NCBI GenBank assembly: GCA_021234155.1
Contig: JAJEKV010000076.1
Span: 5,671,819-5,735,818 of the forward strand
Source: Isoetes taiwanensis
Taxonomy: Eukaryota > Streptophyta > Lycopodiopsida > Isoetales > Isoetaceae
Length of the DNA: 64,000 nt
Direction of reading: 5' to 3'
The notes below the pieces were generated by a model. That model searched no databases and was not told the origin of the DNA. It saw nothing but the letters and a program-made list of their open reading frames with translations. This document shows positions 60,156-64,000 of the stretch, piece by piece; within the stretch, counting starts at the first letter, position 1, and every line of letters starts with the position of its first letter. Both the position numbers and the translations under genes were made by a program.

Positions 60156-61900
60156 TGTACAAATGACACTGTCCATCGAGGGACATTAGAGCACATACCC
60201 ATTACAATGTTCTCTTAGATGTCAGGGATGCTACCAAGAGAAAAGAGATGCATGTTAGAGTGTCTATGAGAAAAACAAGATGCTGATGCATCGAGGGATT
60301 GCCCTTTTAAAGACGTTTGTTTCCCCTCTATTCGCGAGCTAATAGTATAAAAACATATAGTTATAACGAAGCCGCCCCCTTAAAATTCAAATGGTATCAA
60401 CCTAGTATGCAAGCAACGGAGTGCTCAAATTTGTGATGAATCTATCCCTGAGCAAATGCTACATACATTGTTATATATATAGGTTGGGAATGCCATCTAA
60501 ATAGGGGGTTAGACATGCACTTGGCAATGGTCTATTAGAGGAGGAAGATGACTAAGTTTATAGGGTTAAAGTGAAGGTCAAAAGCTAGGTTATAAGATAT
60601 ATATGTCACGTTTCCAACTGATCAAAATGAAGGTAAAAATAAGTATCATTTTGTATACTTAGTCCTCCTCGTGTACTTTTGATATTGGTTTCATGGGTTA
60701 GTTGGTTATCATGTTAGTCTTACACACTAAAGGTCTCCAATTCAAACTTGGATTAAATCAGTTTCCCTTGGATCGCATTCTCTTGTTCCCATACTTATCA
60801 TTTATTGAATGAAAATGATTTTGCAGGTGAGAGAAAACAAGTCAAACCAATTTACTTGTTTTATGCGGGTGTCGCAATATAAACTGCAAGTCTTCCATCA
60901 AATGGAAGGGCTAGTCTACCTCCCACACCACGAATTCCATGAATTCCCTAGACGATTAACTGGGATTAGCTCCCCCCTCCCCCAAGAGTGCCAATTAGGA
61001 AGCCTTGATTCCTCTTGATTCTACACCACAGAATCGAATGGATTAGAGTAATCTAGAGGACAATTCATGCAAGCATAGGCAGACCAAATTGCCTCGAGGG
61101 ATTCACCTTTATCACAAGAGCATATGCCACCTACGTGCTTAAGGTGAGAAGAAACACCCCTATATACGTACGCAAAAGTGTTGGAAAAACACCCCTTTCG
61201 TGGAGAAAATACATTAGAATGTCAGTAAAAGGGGGATTTAAACCCCTGGTATACGTACGAAAACATCGAGAAAAAATCCCCTTCCACACACTCAGAGGTT
61301 TATACGGGTCTTCTGTGTGAATTCCCCGGGCAAATTGCCTCTTTCAATCTAATACATGCTCAATGTATTCTAAAGGCTAAATTGAGATGATCACTCCAAC
61401 CGTAGATTGAAATTGCAGCCCACTTCGATAATCCAAATCAGATTTGCATAATCTGAAGCTCATGGTTATGTAAAAGCTCGTTGAGTGTTCTTCCTTTTAT
61501 GTCTTTACATATCTCTCTCATGCAGTCTTATATAGATGGGAAAAGCATCTAGTCATGCAAATCAGCATTCCAGTGTCCCTTTTGCATGCAATTTCATGCA
61601 CCATCTTAGATTTTGAGCTGCATCCCTATTTCCATGCCAAAATATTTTTGGTCGCCTAACTTTTATCCTTTTGTTACATAAAATCCTTAAAATAAGACAT
61701 GTGGTACCTTTTAACAGAGTTATAATGGAATTATATCCTTAGCTAAGGGAATACTGTTATAATTCTTATGTTGACCCCTAGACACAACATGAACCTCCTC
61801 GATGATGGTCTCCATAGACCAATTATAGACTTATGATCTGCCACATAGCGTCTACTACCTAGTAGTCTATTGGCAGTACTCTAGTGCTCATAGAATTTCA
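60156..61900 (-). repeat. LTR-like repeat, copy B (~1.75 kb, with insertion)
   Basis: Same sequence as copy A with few differences, plus a 235-bp insertion at 61,096-61,330 and a GAATTCCATGAATTCC segment near 60,943. It lies between copy A and the 3' end of the gypsy coding remnant. No polypurine tract is seen directly beside its outer edge, so the exact LTR border is unsure. Confidence 0.7.
61096..61330. mobile_element. 235-bp MITE inside LTR copy B
   Basis: Present in copy B and absent from copy A, it is flanked by CAAATTGCCTC at 61,085-61,095 and 61,331-61,341, a target duplication of up to 11 bp. The ends GAGGGATTCAC and, inverted, GGGGAATTCAC form a short imperfect inverted repeat. Inside are repeated TAC(A/G)TACG, AAAACACCCC and GAAAAA(A)(C/T)CCC blocks. 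The duplication length fits a Mutator-type MITE. The empty-site comparison is unusually clean. Confidence 0.82.
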
Positions 61901-62109
61901 TCAAGACAAGCATCTATAACAATTTCTTCCTTCTCTAAGATCTTGTTCTCAAGGTAATTTAATTAGTTAGGTGAGGAAACTGCTGCATGAACTCATCGAC
62001 CTTTTATATGGAATCCTCAAGAAAGTGGCCTCGTCACAAGACCAAATATTCTACAATATCTCTATTGTGTAGCTGTCGAGCTCTTTTATATAAAAGACGT
62101 TCTGGCATT

Positions 62110-62780
62110 ACAGAGGAGTTTAAGACACGCAATATATACTCTCGGGACTAACCACGTCATCCGTATCTAGGATAGCACGTTTCAATTGACTTATATATAA
62201 TATATGATGGATTCCAAGGTCCTGCAGCGAGCTCAACTCATATGCCATTGGACCTATTCTTTTCAGAATTTTAAAGGGTTTGGCATAATGCGGGGTAAGC
62301 TTAGGCACCTGTTCTTTTACCAAGGGTCGTAAAGTATTTGCCCTTAGTGATGAATGATACATAGTTCTCAGAAAGACGTAAGTCACCCTCTTTATAAGAG
62401 ACTTCCCTATGCTTATTAGCATTTAATTGGTATCGATCTTTGGTCTTTTCCAAATTCTGCTTGTACTAGCACACTATTGCAGCCATATTGTAAAGAATAC
62501 ACACAATTGCTTCTATTTTGACATACTTATGCATCCCCGCATAAGTTCTCGAGTTCCTACCCATTTTACCCACAAAAGGCATCATTTTGATTTCCTTATG
62601 ATGGCTACTATTGTAGGTAAACTCCAAGTATTGCAAATAATCTTCCCACTTAGACTGTTTCTCATAAACAAACTTTTCAACATATCCTTGACGATCATGT
62701 TGATCCTCTCAGTTTGTCCATCAATCTATGGATGATTACCACTACTCATACGCAACCAAACCCTTCACCAAATCTCTCCA
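62110..62780 (-). pseudogene. Ty3/gypsy integrase C-terminal remnant
   Basis: The minus strand reads DGQTERINMIVKDMLK, then KWEDYLQYLEFTYNSSHHKE (about 62,720-62,580), the usual end of the gypsy integrase core. NLEKTKDRYQLNANKHR follows, then PHYAKPFKILKRIGPMAYEL, IHHILYISQLKRAIL and DTDDVVSPESIY, the GPY/F module before the chromodomain area. Frameshifts and stops interrupt it. The family codes for a retrotransposon integrase. Upstream RT and protease are beyond the purine tract or lost. Confidence 0.88.
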
Positions 62781-62804
62781 AATTTGACATGTGAACTTAG
62801 TATC

Positions 62805-62852
62805 ACTGCCTGCCTGCCTGCCTGTCTCTGTCTGTTTGTCTGTCTGTCTTAT
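62805..62852 (+). repeat. Microsatellite TGCC then TGTC
   Basis: About five TGCC units pass into TGTC units. It is a simple repeat beside the gypsy remnant. Confidence 0.92.
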
Positions 62853-62974
62853 ATTATAACGTTTTAGTGTGTTGGATCAAGTCCTAATTTGAATGGTTGA
62901 GATCATTGGATTGCGTTCAAAGGCCGAGATTTATCGCACGAATTCCCAACACCATGATTGGTCATGCTTCAATA

Positions 62975-64000
62975 TCTTAAGGGAAAAATGAAAACGAAAA
63001 AGGGGGGAAAGGAAAAAAGAGGAGGAAAGGAGGAATTAAGGGCAAAAATTCACGGGAGAAAAGTGAAAGGGGAAAGGGAAAGGAAAAAAGGGCATGGAAA
63101 CAAGAGGAATTGGGAAATGGTGAGGAAAGGAAAAAAAAAGAGGGGAAAAAGAAAAGGAAAAAAATAGGGACGGGAAAACAAAGGGAAAAAAGGCATCGAA
63201 AAAAGGGGAAGAGGGAAAGCGTGGGGAAAGGAGGAAAATGGAAGGGAAAAAGGGGCACAAGAAAAGGGTGGGGAGAAGGGAAAAGAAAAAAGGGAAAGAC
63301 GACGGAACCTGGGAAAAAGGGCACGAGAAGAATGGGGAAAAGATAAAGAGAAAAGGGGAAGGGAGAAAGGGCATGGAAAAATGGGGAAAGGGGAAAGGGT
63401 GAAGAAATGGTAAAACGAAAGAAAAAGGAGTATGAAAAAAGGGGAAGAGGGTGAGGAAAAGGAAAAATAGAAGGGAAAATGGCATGAAAAAGGTGAAAAA
63501 GAAACAAGAGGGGAAAAGGGAAGGGAAGGGAAAGTAGAAAAAGGGAAGGGAAGAAATGGAAGAGGAAAAGGGTAAGGAGAAGGGAGGGCAAAAAAGGCAT
63601 GGGAAACAGGAAAAGAGAAAGAACAAAGAAAAAGGTCACGAGGAAATAGGAAGAGGGAAATAAGAAAAGAGAAGGATAAAAGGAGAAAAGGGGGAAAAGA
63701 GGAAAAGGGGGAAAAGAGGAAAAAGGTGAAAAGGGAAAAAAAGAAAGCGAAAAAGGGAAAGGAAAAAAGAAAGAGGGAAATGGTGGGGAAAAAAGGAAAG
63801 AGGAAAGATGTGTTGAAAAGGAAAAGAAAATGAAGGGGAAAAGGGAGAAGGAAAGAGAAAAAGGGCATAAAGGAGAACAAAAAAAGTCCACATTCCCAAA
63901 GGGAAAGGGTGAAAAGGAGGGAAAGTAGAGGGGCTTTTTTTTTTTTGAAAAATGAAAAAAAAAAAAAAGGGAAAGAATGAAAAAGAGAACCGCAAAAAAA
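62975..64000 (+). repeat. ~1-kb near-pure purine tract
   Basis: About one kilobase runs to the window end with very few C or T bases, built from degenerate GGGAAAA/GGAAAAG units. A GGCATGG- or GGCACGA-like interruption recurs near 63,090, 63,190, 63,255, 63,320, 63,370, 63,480, 63,597, 63,636 and 63,863, suggesting an older satellite unit of variable length. Long Phe/Ser/Pro-rich frames on the minus strand (up to 304 codons) are artefacts of this bias, not genes. Such tracts can form triplex DNA. Confidence 0.92.

Noticed and set aside
62977-63995. Minus-strand frames of up to 304 codons, rich in Phe, Ser and Pro
   Set aside because: They overlap in three frames over a purine tract. The lack of stops is a composition artefact and there is no domain or sensible protein composition.

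Overview
This is nuclear DNA of a land plant: AT-rich, gene-poor and full of mobile-element debris. Genes have short exons with GT/AG borders and long introns. A JAZ (jasmonate) repressor, a plant SYP1-type syntaxin, PLS-type pentatricopeptide fragments and plant-type Mutator, copia, gypsy and LINE remnants all fit a plant. The low gene density (about three real genes in 64 kb) suggests a large, repeat-rich genome, possibly a gymnosperm; the species cannot be named from the sequence.

Layout. 1-12.4 kb: decayed DNA with a tRNA-Ser-like 3' fragment, unidentified ORF debris and a LINE end. 12.43-13.45 kb (minus): a four-exon JAZ/TIFY gene with a G-box upstream. 13.5-24.2 kb: mostly non-coding, with a MITE-like hairpin and a few possible exons at 19.4-20.6 kb. 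24,240-36,779: a 12.54-kb Mutator-like element (MULE) with ~105-125 bp terminal inverted repeats and a perfect 9-bp target duplication. It holds a broken MuDR-type transposase, a copia fragment, two different PPR-gene fragments and ankyrin-gene exons. Part of this cargo is duplicated in tandem as two ~2.4-kb units, each with two partial ankyrin copies. 36.8-45.6 kb: repeats and unassigned DNA. 45.65-50.48 kb (plus): a multi-exon Qa-SNARE (SYP1-type syntaxin) with several apparent frameshifts. 51.4-54.9 kb: two copies of a fold-back element flanking the 3' exons of an NAD(P)-binding Rossmann (SDR-like) gene on the minus strand. 55.5-57.9 kb: tandem repeats and a 5'-truncated LINE with a (TTCTA)n-type tail. 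58.66-62.8 kb: two abutting ~1.5-kb LTR-like repeats and a decayed Ty3/gypsy integrase on the minus strand. 62.97-64 kb: a ~1-kb almost pure purine tract.

Two observations stand out. First, the MULE is a composite of at least two host genes plus its own transposase, so it is a transducing (Pack-MULE-like) element. Second, where the two tandem units inside it differ, CAG and CTG are repeatedly replaced by CGG and CCG. The same swap appears to have damaged a splice acceptor elsewhere, and CAG/CTG are scarce in repeat-like blocks but normal in the JAZ gene. The simplest reading is a base-calling artefact at CHG-methylated cytosines. That would mean many of the apparent frameshifts here are not real.
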